A stretch of DNA of 64,000 nt. Origin: Alkalicoccus urumqiensis (lineage in GTDB: Bacteria > Bacillota > Bacilli > Bacillales > Salisediminibacteriaceae). Below the pieces are notes generated by a model that ran no database searches, was not told the origin of the DNA, and saw only the letters and a program-made list of their open reading frames with translations. Position numbers and translations under genes: made by a program. Below are positions 1 through 9,839 of this stretch, piece by piece. Numbering within the stretch: position 1 is the first letter of the stretch; each line of letters begins with the position of its first letter. The stretch lies in assembly GCF_002993335.1 (NCBI RefSeq), contig NZ_PVNS01000010.1, forward strand, positions 110,470 to 174,469, in the 5' to 3' direction.

Positions 1-743
1 GAAAAAACTATCTGGTGGATACCGGAGGAAGAGTGCGCTACGGGGGAGACGAACCCGAACTGGATGATACATACTGCCACAGAAATACCGCCCCGTTTTT
101 GAAAGGCCGGGGTGCCGCTGTGCTTCATGGAGTTATCATTACGCATGACCACGTGGACCACTACGGAAGTCTCCGCTGCTTAAGCAGACTCGTTCGGATC
201 GATGCGTTGTACATACCGGAGGCTCCGGCGGGGGCATTTCTTTCTGAAATGACGGCTGAAATGGCAGGAGAGGGGACAGCTGTTTATCCCGTGGATAAAG
301 ACATGCAGGCCGGGCTGCTTCAGCTGCTGCCACCTGACAGACTGTTTGAGAATGTAAATAACCAATCCATCCTTACACTGATTCAGCATAAAGGCAAACG
401 TGTGCTGCTGACCGGAGATATTGAGGAAGAAGCAGAAGCCGCTCTTGTCGAAGCCGGAAGAATTCCGGAAGTCGACGTGTTGAAGGCAGCCCATCACGGC
501 AGCAGTTCTTCCTCCACAAAAGGCTTTCTTGACGCAGCACTGCCAGAAGCTGTGGTTATTTCAGCCGGCAGGGATAACCGGTACGGCCATCCGGATGAGG
601 AAGTTCTCCGGCGCTTTTTTGAGAGAGGGATTACGGTCTACCGCACGGATGAATCGGGAACCCTCACGCTCCAGCTGGATGAACAGCTGGAGTTCCAGGG
701 ATACAGCAGGAAGCCTGCGATGTATGAACAATTTCTCCAGTGA
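1..743 (+). CDS. comEC: ComEC C-terminal metallo-beta-lactamase-like domain (5' end outside window)
   Basis: This is the C-terminal part of the competence DNA-translocation protein ComEC, which moves single-stranded DNA across the membrane. The open frame continues leftward past base 1 (codons for KNYL precede VDTGG), so the gene is cut by the window edge rather than truncated. Seen here: an IDTGG-like strand at the left edge, the motif THDHVDHYGS (metal-ligand HxHxDH type), LLTGD, and AAHHGSS near the C-terminus, all typical of the beta-lactamase-like domain that follows the ComEC membrane part. The neighbours yqzM and holA are in the same place in B. subtilis. The channel region cannot be assessed. 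Confidence 0.85.
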   Translation, partial: KNYLVDTGGRVRYGGDEPELDDTYCHRNTAPFLKGRGAAVLHGVIITHDHVDHYGSLRCLSRLVRIDALYIPEAPAGAFLSEMTAEMAGEGTAVYPVDKDMQAGLLQLLPPDRLFENVNNQSILTLIQHKGKRVLLTGDIEEEAEAALVEAGRIPEVDVLKAAHHGSSSSSTKGFLDAALPEAVVISAGRDNRYGHPDEEVLRRFFERGITVYRTDESGTLTLQLDEQLEFQGYSRKPAMYEQFLQ

Positions 744-767
744 AGCAGCTGCAGCTTCACTGGAGAA
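733..767. repeat. Perfect inverted repeat across the comEC stop codon
   Basis: Two 14-base arms (733-746 and 754-767) are perfect reverse complements around a 7-base loop and span the comEC stop codon at 741-743. An RNA hairpin here could end or protect the comEC transcript, but it is followed by A residues rather than a U-tract, so it is not a canonical intrinsic terminator. Confidence 0.6.
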
Positions 768-807
768 TAAAAAATGGTCCTGAACGTGAAGAAAAACCAC
801 ACAGAGC

Positions 808-1009
808 CCGCCTGGCCTTAAAAGAACAGTGAGGTTTATTGAATGGGTTACTGCTTTCTGCCTGAACCTGCGCCGTACGCTTTTTGGAGGGAGTTCGCAA
901 AGCGGAGAAGCTATATCAATAGAAAGTAACGATGAAATTAACAATAGTTTTAACTGCTGCAGTTCTTGACGTACCTATGTAAAACAGCATTCAGATTTTA
1001 TACATTCTT
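808..1009 (-). repeat. Interspersed repeat, copy A (short form)
   Basis: On the minus strand this begins AAGAATGTATAAAATCTG and ends in a block containing GCAGAAAGC, CCATTCAATAAAC and CCAGGCGG. It shares both ends with copies at 14961-15430, 18992-19341 and 33887-34103. About 200 bp long, it has only the 5' module (through TAGCTTCTCCGC) and the 3' module, without the middle modules of the other copies. It starts about five bases after the U-tract of the yqzM terminator, in the same orientation as that gene. No conserved reading frame. It lies between the convergent genes comEC and yqzM. Confidence 0.85.
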
Positions 1010-1014
1010 TCTAT

Positions 1015-1044
1015 AAAAAAGACTGTCTGCAGCTGCAGACAGTC
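1015..1044 (-). terminator. yqzM intrinsic terminator
   Basis: A perfect 24-base palindrome (1021-1044, half-site GACTGTCTGCAG) is followed on the minus strand by six U residues (A-run at 1015-1020). It lies about 25 bases beyond the yqzM stop codon and directly abuts repeat copy A. Confidence 0.85.
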
Positions 1045-1067
1045 CGCCCTTCCGGGAAGCGCACGTT

Positions 1068-1199
1068 TTAGAAAAATAGATCCACAGCCTGCGCTACCGA
1101 GAAAATGAGCATAAAAAATACAAAGGAAGCCACAAACCCGATGCCGCTGTCGATCGCATCGTTGCGGTTGGACTGTACGTCCTTTTCGAACTCATTCAT
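1068..1199 (-). CDS. yqzM: YqzM-family small membrane protein
   Basis: A 43-residue protein beginning MNEFEKDVQSNRNDAID, then one hydrophobic segment (about residues 19-40, GFVASFVFFMLIFSVA). A GGAGGG ribosome-binding site precedes the ATG at 1199. Length, the N-terminal MNEFEK.VQS.RNDA pattern and position between comEC and holA match the B. subtilis YqzM family, whose function is not known to me. It is transcribed opposite to comEC and holA and ends in its own terminator. Family assignment is from memory of the B. subtilis protein. Confidence 0.75.
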   Translation of the reverse strand: MNEFEKDVQSNRNDAIDSGIGFVASFVFFMLIFSVAQAVDLFF

Positions 1200-1461
1200 C
1201 GAAATCCCTCCTATCTTCCATCAGTATAATCGATGAACCGAGAAAAATCCACACTCATCCTCATCTGTGCCGAAAAAGTAAAAAACGAGGGCGGCCGCCA
1301 GCCTGATGCTCTTCCAAACGGAATCCTCACGCTGTCTGATTCCACTGAAAAAAACACGGAATCTCTGGGGCTGCTCCCGTGTGAAACGAAATATGTGGTA
1401 TGCTGGAGAAAGAATGAGCTGCATTGATTATAACGTTCAGAAACAGGGAGGATAACAGGGT

Positions 1462-2493
1462 ATGTCATACCTGGAAAGGGTCAAAGAGTTGAAACGCGGC
1501 GAAATTAAACCACTTTATCTGCTTTACGGGACGGAGTCTTACTTGGTGGAGGATATTACTCAGCGTATCATCCGGAACTCGCTGGAACAGGGTGAGGAGG
1601 AAATGAACCTCATTCGTCTGGATATGGAGGAGACACCGGTTGATCTCGCAGTGGAAGAGGCCTACACATTTCCTTTTTTTGGAGCGAGAAAAGTTGTTAT
1701 TTTAAAAAATGCTTATTTCCTGACCGGGCAGAAACGAAAAGAACAGGTAGAGCACACGGTACAGAAGCTGGCTGATTACGCAGCATCACCGTCGGAGGAG
1801 ACTGTACTCATTGTCCAGGTCCCGGCAGAAAAACCGGATGAGCGGAAAAAAGCAGTGAAGCTCCTGCGGAAGCACGGCGCTGTTCTCGATGCTTCGCCGC
1901 TTCAGGAAAGCGAACTTCAGCGATGGATGACAAGCCGCGTGGAAGAAGAAGGAGCCTCCCTGGGTCAGGGAGCAGCACAGCGCCTTCTGGAACTGGCAGG
2001 AACCAACCTGCTCGTGCTGTCATCCGAATTGAATAAGCTTGCGATAAGAGCTGGGGACGGACCGATCGAGCGGCGCCATGTAGAAGAACTTACAGCAAGG
2101 TCACTTGAGCAGGATATTTTTGCACTTGTTGATGCCGTCGTGAAGCAGGATGTGACAACAGCTGTACGCATCTATCATGATTTGTTGAAACAAAAAGAAT
2201 CGCCGCTGAAAATCACAGCACTGATGGTACGCCAGTTCCGGATCCTTTATCAGGTCAAGCAGCTTATGCAGCAGGGATACGGAGAAAAAATGATCGCTTC
2301 CAGGCTGAAGCTGCATCCTTACCCGGTAAAGCTGGCAGCCAGGCAGGCCCGATCGTTTGAAAGCAGCTACCTCCTGCGCATTCTTGATGAACTCGCTGAG
2401 CTGGATTTCCGGATAAAAACAGGTGGGGTAGAGGAACAGTTTGGAGTGGAGTGGTTTCTTTTATCCAGAAACCGCAGAGAAGCAGGGCTCTGA
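1462..2493 (+). CDS. holA: DNA polymerase III delta subunit
   Basis: A 343-residue protein with the pattern of the clamp-loader delta subunit (HolA, YqeN in B. subtilis), which opens the sliding clamp for loading at primer-template junctions. The N-terminus MSYLERVKELKRGEIKPLYLLYG is followed by ESYLVEDI, and the C-terminal LKQKESPLKITALMVRQFR block is the family's collar-domain signature. The ATG has a GGGAGG site about ten bases upstream. It follows yqzM divergently and converges on rpsT, as in B. subtilis. Full length for the family, with nothing odd. Confidence 0.93.
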   Translation: MSYLERVKELKRGEIKPLYLLYGTESYLVEDITQRIIRNSLEQGEEEMNLIRLDMEETPVDLAVEEAYTFPFFGARKVVILKNAYFLTGQKRKEQVEHTVQKLADYAASPSEETVLIVQVPAEKPDERKKAVKLLRKHGAVLDASPLQESELQRWMTSRVEEEGASLGQGAAQRLLELAGTNLLVLSSELNKLAIRAGDGPIERRHVEELTARSLEQDIFALVDAVVKQDVTTAVRIYHDLLKQKESPLKITALMVRQFRILYQVKQLMQQGYGEKMIASRLKLHPYPVKLAARQARSFESSYLLRILDELAELDFRIKTGGVEEQFGVEWFLLSRNRREAGL

Positions 2494-2535
2494 GAGGAAA
2501 GGCACGCGTCTGTTTAACGAAGCGATTTTGACAGT

Positions 2536-2565
2536 AAAAAACCGCTCCGGTCATGACCGGAGCGG
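2536..2565 (-). terminator. rpsT intrinsic terminator
   Basis: A perfect 24-base palindrome (2542-2565, half-site CCGCTCCGGTCA) is followed on the minus strand by a U-tract (A-run 2536-2541). It sits ten bases beyond the rpsT stop and separates the convergent genes holA and rpsT. Confidence 0.9.
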
Positions 2566-2575
2566 AACTTGCGTC

Positions 2576-2842
2576 TTATGCAGACAGAGAATCCAGAGAT
2601 TTCTGCAGCTTCGACTTTCTGCGGGCAGCTGCATTTTTGTGCATCAGCCCTTTGTTTACTGCTTTGTCGATCTTGCTGGTCGCTTCCACGAACAGTTCGT
2701 TCGCTTTTGCTGTATCCTTTTCTTCTACTTTTGCGTAGAAGCCTTTAATGGAGTTACGCAGGTCGGATTTGAACGCAAAATTCTTTTTACGTGAAATTTC
2801 GTTTACGATAACACGCTTTTTTGCAGATTTAATGTTAGCCAA
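2576..2842 (-). CDS. rpsT: Ribosomal protein S20 (TTG start)
   Basis: An 88-residue small-subunit protein that binds 16S rRNA and acts as an early assembly protein. It starts MANIKSAKKR and is Lys/Arg/Ala-rich and helical to the end. I chose the TTG at 2842: it directly gives the family N-terminus ANIKSA and lies six bases after a strong AAGGAGGTGA site, whereas the in-frame GTG nine bases upstream falls inside that site. The next gene rightward is lepA, divergent. In B. subtilis the sporulation genes gpr, spoIIP and yqxA lie between these two; here they are absent. Confidence 0.95.
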   Translation of the reverse strand: MANIKSAKKRVIVNEISRKKNFAFKSDLRNSIKGFYAKVEEKDTAKANELFVEATSKIDKAVNKGLMHKNAAARRKSKLQKSLDSLSA

Positions 2843-2897
2843 TGGTGTCACCTCCTTGTATTCAGCGGTGTCCGCTCGCTGATTTGCAACACTATGG

Positions 2898-2926
2898 ATT
2901 TTATCAAATGCGTTTTAGAAAAGCAA
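2898..2926 (-). promoter_or_regulatory. Probable SigA promoter of rpsT
   Basis: Read on the minus strand: TTGCTT (2926-2921), a 17-base spacer, and TAAAAT (2903-2898), about 55 bases upstream of the rpsT start. Good -10, modest -35. Confidence 0.55.
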
Positions 2927-2950
2927 TAAGATTTTACCTGCTGACTGTCA

Positions 2951-2980
2951 TTGAATCCTTATGCTGCTTGTTGCTATAAT
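2951..2980 (+). promoter_or_regulatory. SigA promoter of lepA
   Basis: TTGAAT (2951-2956), an 18-base spacer and a perfect TATAAT (2975-2980), with the lepA ATG 47 bases further on. Confidence 0.75.
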
Positions 2981-3027
2981 GGGGAGCGGTGTACGTTCGG
3001 AAGCAGGAATAGGAGTGAATTGGACCG

Positions 3028-4854
3028 ATGAAACCAGAAGATAGAATTAAACGAAGAGACCGAATCCGTAATTTTTCGATCATTGCCCATATTGACCACG
3101 GCAAATCGACGCTTGCTGACCGGATTTTAGAAAAAACGAGTGCATTGACCCAGCGGGAGATGCAGGACCAGATGCTCGATGCAATGGATCTGGAGCGTGA
3201 ACGTGGAATTACGATTAAATTAAATGCAGTCCAGCTGACTTATACAGCAAAAGACGGGGAAGAGTACATTTTCCATTTGATTGACACACCGGGGCATGTC
3301 GATTTTGCCTATGAAGTCTCCCGCAGCCTTGCGGCATGTGAAGGGGCGCTTCTGATCGTCGATGCAGCACAGGGAATTGAGGCACAGACACTTGCGAATG
3401 TCTACCTTGCCCTTGATAATGATCTGGAAATCATCCCGATTATTAACAAAATTGATCTGCCGGGTGCTGAACCGGACCGTGTACGTCAGGAAGTAGAAGA
3501 CGTCATCGGCCTTCCGGGAGAGGACTGCATTCCGGCTTCTGCTAAAGACGGCGTCGGAATTGATGAAATTATCGAATCCATTGTGGAAAAAATACCGGCA
3601 CCACAGGGTGATCCGGAGGCACCGCTGAAAGCGATGATCTTCGATTCACTCTACGATCCATACCGCGGCGTTATCGTCTATGTCCGTATTATGGAGGGGA
3701 CGGTAAAGCCAAAACAGAAAATCCGCATGATGGCAAACGGCAAGGAATTTGAAGTCGCGGAGCTCGGAGTGTTTACGCCGAAGCCGACACCGAAAGATGA
3801 GCTGACTGTCGGCGACGTCGGTTTTATGATTGCAAACATCAAGCAGGTCGGAGACAGCCAGGTAGGGGATACGATTACTCATGCGGCTAAACCGACACCA
3901 GAGCCGCTTCCCGGCTACCGTAAACTGAATCCGATGGTTTTCTGCGGATTGTATCCGGTGGACACGAACGACTACAACGGCCTCCGGGAAGCGCTGGAAA
4001 AACTGGAACTGAATGATTCGTCTCTGCAGTTTGAGGCAGAAACGTCGCAGGCGCTCGGATTCGGGTTCCGCTGCGGTTTTCTCGGTCTTCTGCATATGGA
4101 AATTATTCAGGAGCGGATCGAGCGGGAATTTAATATTGATCTCATCACGACTGCGCCAAGTGTTATTTACGGGGTCACGCTGACAGATGGTACGGAACTG
4201 GAGATTGATAATCCGTCTGAAATGCCGGATGCGCAGACGGTGGACCATATCCGTGAACCATACGTCAAAGCAGAGGTTATGGTGCCGAATGAATACGTTG
4301 GGCCTGTGATGGAATTGTGCCAGAAAAAGCGCGGGGATTATGTTGACATGAAATACCTGGATGAAAACCGGGTGAACATTGTTTACAACATTCCGCTTTC
4401 AGAGATCGTCTATGATTTCTTTGATACGCTGAAGTCCAGTACGAAGGGCTACGCCTCGTTCGATTACGAGCTGATCGGCTACAAAGAAAGCAACCTGGTA
4501 AAAATGGATATTCTCTTAAACGGAGAAAAAATCGACGCCCTTTCGATCATTGTCCACCGCGACAGCGCCTATGACCGCGGAAAGCATATAGCAGAAAAAC
4601 TGAAGAATCTGATCCCGCGTCAGCAGTTCGAAGTGCCTGTACAGGCAAGTATCGGTCAGAAAGTCGTGGCCCGCTCCACGATCAAAGCGATGCGTAAAAA
4701 CGTACTTGCTAAATGTTACGGCGGGGATGTATCCCGTAAGCGGAAGCTTCTGGAAAAACAGAAAGAAGGAAAGAAGCGGATGAAGAGCGTAGGGAACGTA
4801 GAAGTACCCCAGGAAGCGTTCATGTCCGTTCTTAGTATGGATGATAACAAATAA
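3028..4854 (+). CDS. lepA: Elongation factor 4 (LepA)
   Basis: A 608-residue translational GTPase that acts on ribosomes after or during translocation. The G1 motif AHIDHGKST is at residues 20-28, DTPGH at 86-90 and NKID at 140-143. The C-terminal region has the LepA-specific end ([16 protein letters not shown]), and length matches the family. It has its own promoter upstream and is followed by a weak hairpin and then hemW, the same pairing as in B. subtilis. Confidence 0.97.
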   Translation: MKPEDRIKRRDRIRNFSIIAHIDHGKSTLADRILEKTSALTQREMQDQMLDAMDLERERGITIKLNAVQLTYTAKDGEEYIFHLIDTPGHVDFAYEVSRSLAACEGALLIVDAAQGIEAQTLANVYLALDNDLEIIPIINKIDLPGAEPDRVRQEVEDVIGLPGEDCIPASAKDGVGIDEIIESIVEKIPAPQGDPEAPLKAMIFDSLYDPYRGVIVYVRIMEGTVKPKQKIRMMANGKEFEVAELGVFTPKPTPKDELTVGDVGFMIANIKQVGDSQVGDTITHAAKPTPEPLPGYRKLNPMVFCGLYPVDTNDYNGLREALEKLELNDSSLQFEAETSQALGFGFRCGFLGLLHMEIIQERIEREFNIDLITTAPSVIYGVTLTDGTELEIDNPSEMPDAQTVDHIREPYVKAEVMVPNEYVGPVMELCQKKRGDYVDMKYLDENRVNIVYNIPLSEIVYDFFDTLKSSTKGYASFDYELIGYKESNLVKMDILLNGEKIDALSIIVHRDSAYDRGKHIAEKLKNLIPRQQFEVPVQASIGQKVVARSTIKAMRKNVLAKCYGGDVSRKRKLLEKQKEGKKRMKSVGNVEVPQEAFMSVLSMDDNK

Positions 4855-4870
4855 GCTATAGTTTTGGGCA

Positions 4871-4892
4871 GGTCCGGCTTCAGGCCGGGCCT
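4871..4892 (+). terminator. Weak hairpin between lepA and hemW
   Basis: GGTCCGGC and GCCGGGCC form an 8-bp stem (one G-U) with a TTCAG loop, followed by the broken U-tract TCCCTTTCTGTTTG. It is probably a partial terminator allowing read-through into hemW. Confidence 0.45.
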
Positions 4893-4931
4893 CCCTTTCT
4901 GTTTGTTTGATAACGAAAGGAGCATCATCAG

Positions 4932-6101
4932 ATGAGAAGATCGCTTTATCTGCATGTACCGTTCTGCGGGCAGATCTGCCACTACTGCGATTTCAATAAA
5001 TTTTTTCTGCACAACCAGCCGGTGGACCGGTATGTTCAGGCAGTGGAGAAAGAGTTGAAAGAAACGGCAGAAGCCCTGCCGCCTCCGGATCCGATCGAAA
5101 CGATTTATGTCGGCGGGGGAACACCGACAGCAGTGACGCCTGAGCAGCTGAGGAAAATGCTCCGCGCTGTAAGGACGTATTTCCCTGTATCCAACGAAGT
5201 GGAATTCACCGTGGAAGTCAACCCGGGAAGTGCGGATGCCTCCATGATGCGCATGTTGAAAGAAGAAGGGGTGAACCGGCTCAGTATCGGAGCCCAGACG
5301 TTTGATGAAGGACTTTTACGCGCAATCAACCGGGATCATAAAGCGGGTCAGGTGGAAGAAACGATTCATCTGGCGCGGGAGCACGGACTGACGAATTTGT
5401 CTATTGACCTTATGTTTGGTCTACCGACACAGACGATGGGGCAGTGGAAGGATACACTGAAAAGGGCAGTGTCCCTCCCAATCACCCATATCAGTGCCTA
5501 TGCTTTGAAGGTTGAGCCGAAAACAGTATTTTATCAAATGGAAAAACGGGGTCAGCTCGTACTTCCAACGGTGGAGCTGGAAGCCGATATGTATGAGGAG
5601 CTGAAGCAGGCCGCAGCAGATGCCGGCATGACTCAGTACGAAATCAGCAATTTCGCAGCTGAAGGGTTCGAGAGTATGCACAACCTGGCGTACTGGAATA
5701 ATGATGAATACTATGGAATCGGCGCCGGCGCCCACAGCTATACAGACAGCATCCGCCGCCGGAATTTCGGACCGCTTCCGCAGTATTTAAAAGCAGTGGA
5801 AACCGGCAGTCTGCCTTACCTCGAACAGCATACCGTGCCGGTTCAGGAAAAAATGGAAGAAGAAATGTTTATGGGGCTCCGGAAACGGTTAGGAGTATCG
5901 AGGAAACAATTTCAGCATCGGTACAACCGCAGCATCGGCGAGGTGTTCCCGGGCGTTGTTGAAGCATTGACCAGCCGGGGCCTCCTCGCTTCAAACGGTG
6001 ACCGTCTTTTCTTGACGGAAGAAGGAAAACTTCTCGGAAACGACGTATTTGAACAATTTCTTCTTGCAGCAGATCCGGTGCCGGCAGAAGAAGAGAATTA
6101 A
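4932..6101 (+). CDS. hemW: Radical SAM HemW-type haem chaperone
   Basis: A 389-residue radical SAM protein with the cluster-binding cysteines C12, C16 and C19 (FCGQICHYC), the YVGGGTPT motif and the C-terminal HemW domain. Related to oxygen-independent coproporphyrinogen III dehydrogenase, proteins of this CxxxCxxC subgroup bind haem and are thought to deliver it to targets. The ATG follows an AAAGGAG site. It sits between lepA and hrcA as in B. subtilis (YqeR/HemN). Whether it has any coproporphyrinogen oxidase activity cannot be told from sequence, and I favour the chaperone role. Confidence 0.9.
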   Translation: MRRSLYLHVPFCGQICHYCDFNKFFLHNQPVDRYVQAVEKELKETAEALPPPDPIETIYVGGGTPTAVTPEQLRKMLRAVRTYFPVSNEVEFTVEVNPGSADASMMRMLKEEGVNRLSIGAQTFDEGLLRAINRDHKAGQVEETIHLAREHGLTNLSIDLMFGLPTQTMGQWKDTLKRAVSLPITHISAYALKVEPKTVFYQMEKRGQLVLPTVELEADMYEELKQAAADAGMTQYEISNFAAEGFESMHNLAYWNNDEYYGIGAGAHSYTDSIRRRNFGPLPQYLKAVETGSLPYLEQHTVPVQEKMEEEMFMGLRKRLGVSRKQFQHRYNRSIGEVFPGVVEALTSRGLLASNGDRLFLTEEGKLLGNDVFEQFLLAADPVPAEEEN

Positions 6102-6111
6102 ATTCATTCCG

Positions 6112-6179
6112 TTGACAACATCGCCGCTCCTTTGGTACTTTATATATTAGATTTAGCACTCGGATAACAAGAGTGCTAA
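6112..6179 (+). promoter_or_regulatory. hrcA promoter with CIRCE operator
   Basis: TTGACA at 6112-6117 is followed at plausible spacing by an AT-rich -10 (TACTTT at 6136, or TATATT at 6143). Downstream is a perfect CIRCE element: TTAGCACTC (6153-6161), a 9-base spacer, GAGTGCTAA (6171-6179). CIRCE is the binding site of HrcA, the product of the next gene, so the cluster is autoregulated and heat-inducible. Confidence 0.95.
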
Positions 6180-6195
6180 CAGGAGGGGATGAACG

Positions 6196-7224
6196 ATGCT
6201 GACAGAACGCCAGCTCGCGATCTTAAAAGCGATTGTCGATGACTATATTGTTCATGCTGAACCCGTTGGCTCCCGTACAATTTCTAAAAGGAATGATATG
6301 GCTTTCAGTCCGGCAACGATCCGGAATGAGATGTCGGATCTCGAAGAGCTCGGGTTTCTTGAGAAACCTCACAGTTCTGCCGGGAGAATCCCTTCACAGA
6401 AAGGATACAGGTATTACGTAGACCACCTGCTTTCTCCTTCGAAATTGTCCAGCCGGGATATGGCAGACATCCATTCACGGCTTGCGCTTCAGTTCCGGGA
6501 ATCGGAGCAGGTGATTCAGCAGTCAGCCAAAGTGCTCTCCCAGCTTACCTCGTATACTTCGATCGTTCTCGGTCCGGAAGTATTCGAGTCCCGGCTGTCC
6601 CAGATTCAGCTTATTCCGATCTCCGGCGATCAGGCAGTTATGATTATCGTGACCGATTCCGGCCACGTTGAAAATCAGACGGTCCACTTTCCGGAATCGG
6701 TATCGGCCCAGGATGTGGAGCGTGTTGTCAATATACTGAATGACCGGCTCCGCGGTGTGCCGATCTACCGGCTGCAGCAGAAACTTTCTCAGGAAATTGC
6801 GGATGTGCTGAAGAAGTACGTAACGAAGTATGAGACGATGCTTCACACCATTGGTCAGGTTTTCGCTGACCAGCAGCAGGAAAAAGTATATTACGGCGGA
6901 AAAACGAATATCTTAAGCCAGCCGGAGTTTCACGACGTTGACCGCGTCCGCAGTATTCTGAATCTGTTTGAGGAAGATGCGCTGATTTCCAGGCTCATCC
7001 GTTCAGAAGATGAAGGGTTGACGATCCGGATCGGAGCAGAAAATGATTTTGAACCATTTTCCGATTTATCCATCGTCACTGCGACATATACACTGGAAGG
7101 TAAATACGTCGGCACGATCGGTCTGCTTGGACCAACACGGATGGAATATCCGCGCGTGATCAGCTTAATGGATTACTTTGCAAAAGATATGACACAGATG
7201 CTCAGCCGCAGACAGTCGGACTGA
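6196..7224 (+). CDS. hrcA: Heat-inducible transcription repressor HrcA
   Basis: A 342-residue repressor of class I heat-shock genes that binds CIRCE and depends on GroEL for folding. The N-terminal winged helix-turn-helix (MLTERQLAILKAIVDDYI, then EPVGSRTIS and SPATIRNEMSDLE) and the PHSSAGRIPS motif are characteristic. The gene begins 16 bases after its own CIRCE operator, behind an AGGAGGGG site, and leads the grpE-dnaK cluster. Confidence 0.97.
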   Translation: MLTERQLAILKAIVDDYIVHAEPVGSRTISKRNDMAFSPATIRNEMSDLEELGFLEKPHSSAGRIPSQKGYRYYVDHLLSPSKLSSRDMADIHSRLALQFRESEQVIQQSAKVLSQLTSYTSIVLGPEVFESRLSQIQLIPISGDQAVMIIVTDSGHVENQTVHFPESVSAQDVERVVNILNDRLRGVPIYRLQQKLSQEIADVLKKYVTKYETMLHTIGQVFADQQQEKVYYGGKTNILSQPEFHDVDRVRSILNLFEEDALISRLIRSEDEGLTIRIGAENDFEPFSDLSIVTATYTLEGKYVGTIGLLGPTRMEYPRVISLMDYFAKDMTQMLSRRQSD

Positions 7225-7247
7225 TCAGTTCAAGGAGGTGAATGTTC

Positions 7248-7829
7248 GTGGCAGATAAGGAAAACAACGTATCCCCGGAAGAACAGGAAGAGGTTGAAAC
7301 GGTGGAAGCCGAAGAGGTGAAAATCGTCGATTCTGATTCCGGGGAACAAACAGAAGAAGAGGCAAGTCCTGAAAGTTCAGAAGCAGCAGACTCCGAGCTT
7401 GAGAAGAAAGTTCAGGAGGCGCAGGACCGGGTTCTGCGGATTCAGGCTGATTATGACAACTTCCGCCGCCGCACCCGTCAGGAAAAAGAGGCGGCAGCTA
7501 AATATAAATCACAGCAGCTCGCTGAGAGTCTCCTGCCCGCGCTTGATAACTTTGAGCGGGCACTGAACATGGAGCCGGAATCGGAAGAAGCGAAGAACCT
7601 TTATCAGGGCATGAAAATGGTCCATCAGCAGATGCTGGAAGCTCTCCGCTCGGAAGGCGTAGAGCCGATGGAGGTAAAAGGACAGGAATTCGACCCGCAC
7701 CTGCATGAAGCCGTTATGCAGGTGGAGGAAGAAGGCTTTGACAGCAATGTAGTTGTAGAAGAGCTGCAGAAAGGCTACATGCTTAAAGACAAAGTCATCC
7801 GTCCAGCAATGGTTAAAGTAAATGGATAA
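7248..7829 (+). CDS. grpE: GrpE nucleotide exchange factor
   Basis: About 193 residues. It releases ADP from DnaK. An acidic, low-complexity N-terminal stretch (residues 1-50, rich in Glu) is followed by the coiled coil with DYDNFRRRT, then the beta-wing domain ending in [12 protein letters not shown] prefer the GTG at 7248 because GGAGG (7234-7238) is nine bases before it but only three before the ATG at 7242. The acidic tail is longer than usual, consistent with a salt-adapted proteome. Second gene of the hrcA cluster. Confidence 0.93.
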   Translation: MADKENNVSPEEQEEVETVEAEEVKIVDSDSGEQTEEEASPESSEAADSELEKKVQEAQDRVLRIQADYDNFRRRTRQEKEAAAKYKSQQLAESLLPALDNFERALNMEPESEEAKNLYQGMKMVHQQMLEALRSEGVEPMEVKGQEFDPHLHEAVMQVEEEGFDSNVVVEELQKGYMLKDKVIRPAMVKVNG

Positions 7830-7861
7830 ATTTATAGAAGCAGTGAAGGAGGAGTTCAATC

Positions 7862-9688
7862 ATGAGTAAAGTAATCGGTATCGACCTTGGTACAACGAAT
7901 TCATGTGTTGCCGTTATGGAAGGCGGCGAAGCAACAGTTATTACAAACGCAGAAGGTGCCCGCACTACGCCGTCCGTCGTTTCATTTAAAGACGGCGAAC
8001 GCCAGGTGGGTGAAGTGGCAAAGCGTCAGATGATCACGAACCCGAATACAATCACTTCAATTAAACGCCACATGGGTACAGACTATAAAGTAGAAGCAGA
8101 AGGCAAAACGTACACACCTCAGGAAATTTCCGCTATCACGCTGCAGAAACTGAAGTCCGATGCGGAAGCATACCTCGGGGAAACGGTCACGAAGGCAGTT
8201 ATCACTGTGCCTGCCTACTTCAATGATTCCCAGCGTCAGGCAACAAAAGATGCAGGTAAAATCGCAGGCCTTGAAGTAGAGCGGATCGTCAATGAGCCGA
8301 CAGCAGCAGCGCTTGCCTACGGTCTGGATAAAGAAGAGGATCAGACGATTCTCGTTTATGACCTCGGCGGCGGTACGTTTGACGTGTCGATTCTGGAACT
8401 TGGCGATGGCTTCTTTGAAGTAAAATCAACGTCCGGCGACAACAAACTCGGCGGAGATGATTTTGACCAGGTCATCATTGATCACCTTGTAAATGAATTC
8501 AAAAAAGAGAACGGCATTGATCTGAGCCAGGATAAAATGGCCCTTCAGCGTCTGAAAGATGCTGCAGAAAAAGCGAAAAAAGATCTCTCCGGTGTGACAC
8601 AGACGCAGATCAGCCTTCCATTTATTACGGCAGATCAGTCTGGTCCGAAGCACCTGGAGCTGAACTTGACGCGTGCAAAATTTGAAGATCTTTCCTCCCA
8701 GCTTGTGGAGAAGACGATGGAGCCGACACGCCGTGCACTGAAGGACGCAGGTCTTTCTGCAGGAGAAGTTGACAAAGTAGTTCTCGTCGGCGGTTCCACA
8801 CGGATTCCAGCGGTTCAGGAAGCAATCAAGAAAGTTACCGGCAAAGACCCTCACAAAGGTGTAAACCCGGATGAGGTTGTAGCACTCGGTGCAGCAATTC
8901 AGGCAGGTGTTTTGACAGGGGATGTCAAAGACGTTGTTCTTCTGGACGTCACACCACTTTCGCTCGGAATCGAAACGATGGGCGGCGTATTTACAAAGCT
9001 GATCGAACGCAACACGACGATTCCGACGTCGAAATCGCAGACATTCTCCACCGCTGCAGATAACCAGCCTTCGGTTGATATTCATGTGCTGCAGGGTGAG
9101 CGTGAAATGGCAGCAGACAACAAAACACTCGGCCGTTTCCAGCTGGCTGATATTCCACCGGCACCACGCGGTGTACCACAGATCGAAGTAACGTTTGATA
9201 TCGATGCGAACGGTATTGTAAATGTCGGCGCGAAAGATCTGGGCACGAATAAAGAACAGTCGATTACGATCACGTCGAGCTCCGGCCTGTCCGATGAGGA
9301 AGTCGAGCAGATGGTAAAAGATGCAGAGGAAAATGCTGAAGCGGACAAGCAGCGCCGTGAAGAAGTCGACCTCCGTAACGAAGCTGATCAGCTCGTCTTT
9401 ACTACTGAAAAAACGCTTAAAGACCTCGAGGATAACGTGGATGCAGAAGAGAAAGAAAAAGCAGAGGCTGCAAAAGAAAAACTGAAATCCGCGCTTGAAG
9501 GAGAAGACCTTGAAGCGATCCGTACGGCGAAAGACGAGCTGCAGGAAATAGTTACGCAGCTTACGACGAAGCTGTATGAGCAGGCAGCTCAGCAGCAGGC
9601 TGACGGTGCTCAGGACAGTGCACAGCCGGAAGATGATGTTGTCGATGCCGATTATGAAGAAGTAAACGACGACGAAAAGAAAGAATAA
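7862..9688 (+). CDS. dnaK: Chaperone DnaK (Hsp70)
   Basis: A 608-residue Hsp70 that binds exposed hydrophobic peptides in an ATP cycle with DnaJ and Grp[14 protein letters not shown] at the N-terminus, [12 protein letters not shown] and [11 protein letters not shown] mark the ATPase domain. The substrate domain carries LGIETMGG, and the C-terminal tail is acidic. It lacks the roughly 24-residue insertion of Gram-negative DnaK proteins, as expected for Bacillota. Followed by an unusually long structured gap before dnaJ. Confidence 0.98.
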   Translation: MSKVIGIDLGTTNSCVAVMEGGEATVITNAEGARTTPSVVSFKDGERQVGEVAKRQMITNPNTITSIKRHMGTDYKVEAEGKTYTPQEISAITLQKLKSDAEAYLGETVTKAVITVPAYFNDSQRQATKDAGKIAGLEVERIVNEPTAAALAYGLDKEEDQTILVYDLGGGTFDVSILELGDGFFEVKSTSGDNKLGGDDFDQVIIDHLVNEFKKENGIDLSQDKMALQRLKDAAEKAKKDLSGVTQTQISLPFITADQSGPKHLELNLTRAKFEDLSSQLVEKTMEPTRRALKDAGLSAGEVDKVVLVGGSTRIPAVQEAIKKVTGKDPHKGVNPDEVVALGAAIQAGVLTGDVKDVVLLDVTPLSLGIETMGGVFTKLIERNTTIPTSKSQTFSTAADNQPSVDIHVLQGEREMAADNKTLGRFQLADIPPAPRGVPQIEVTFDIDANGIVNVGAKDLGTNKEQSITITSSSGLSDEEVEQMVKDAEENAEADKQRREEVDLRNEADQLVFTTEKTLKDLEDNVDAEEKEKAEAAKEKLKSALEGEDLEAIRTAKDELQEIVTQLTTKLYEQAAQQQADGAQDSAQPEDDVVDADYEEVNDDEKKE

Positions 9689-9760
9689 ACAAGACCAGCG
9701 CCGGAAGGACAAGACTTCACTCTTTCCAACCAGCGGCTTGCATACGCATGAGGAGCGCCG

Positions 9761-9796
9761 GTCCGGCCGCCGCGGCAGTGAACCGCGGCTCCGGAC
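9761..9796 (+). promoter_or_regulatory. GC-rich hairpin after dnaK
   Basis: GTCCGG (9761-9766) pairs with CCGGAC (9791-9796), and GCCGCGG (9769-9775) with CCGCGGC (9783-9789). The loop is CAGTGAA, with a small bulge between the stems. No U-tract follows. It may act as an mRNA-stabilising or processing element at the 3' end of the dnaK message. Confidence 0.6.
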
Positions 9797-9839
9797 TGCA
9801 CACCCCATGCGTTTTGCTGTGTTTTATGATGATGAATGG

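Noticed and set aside
733..767. The comEC-end hairpin as an intrinsic terminator
   Set aside because: A perfect stem, but it is followed by A residues rather than U residues on the plus strand; listed only as an inverted repeat.
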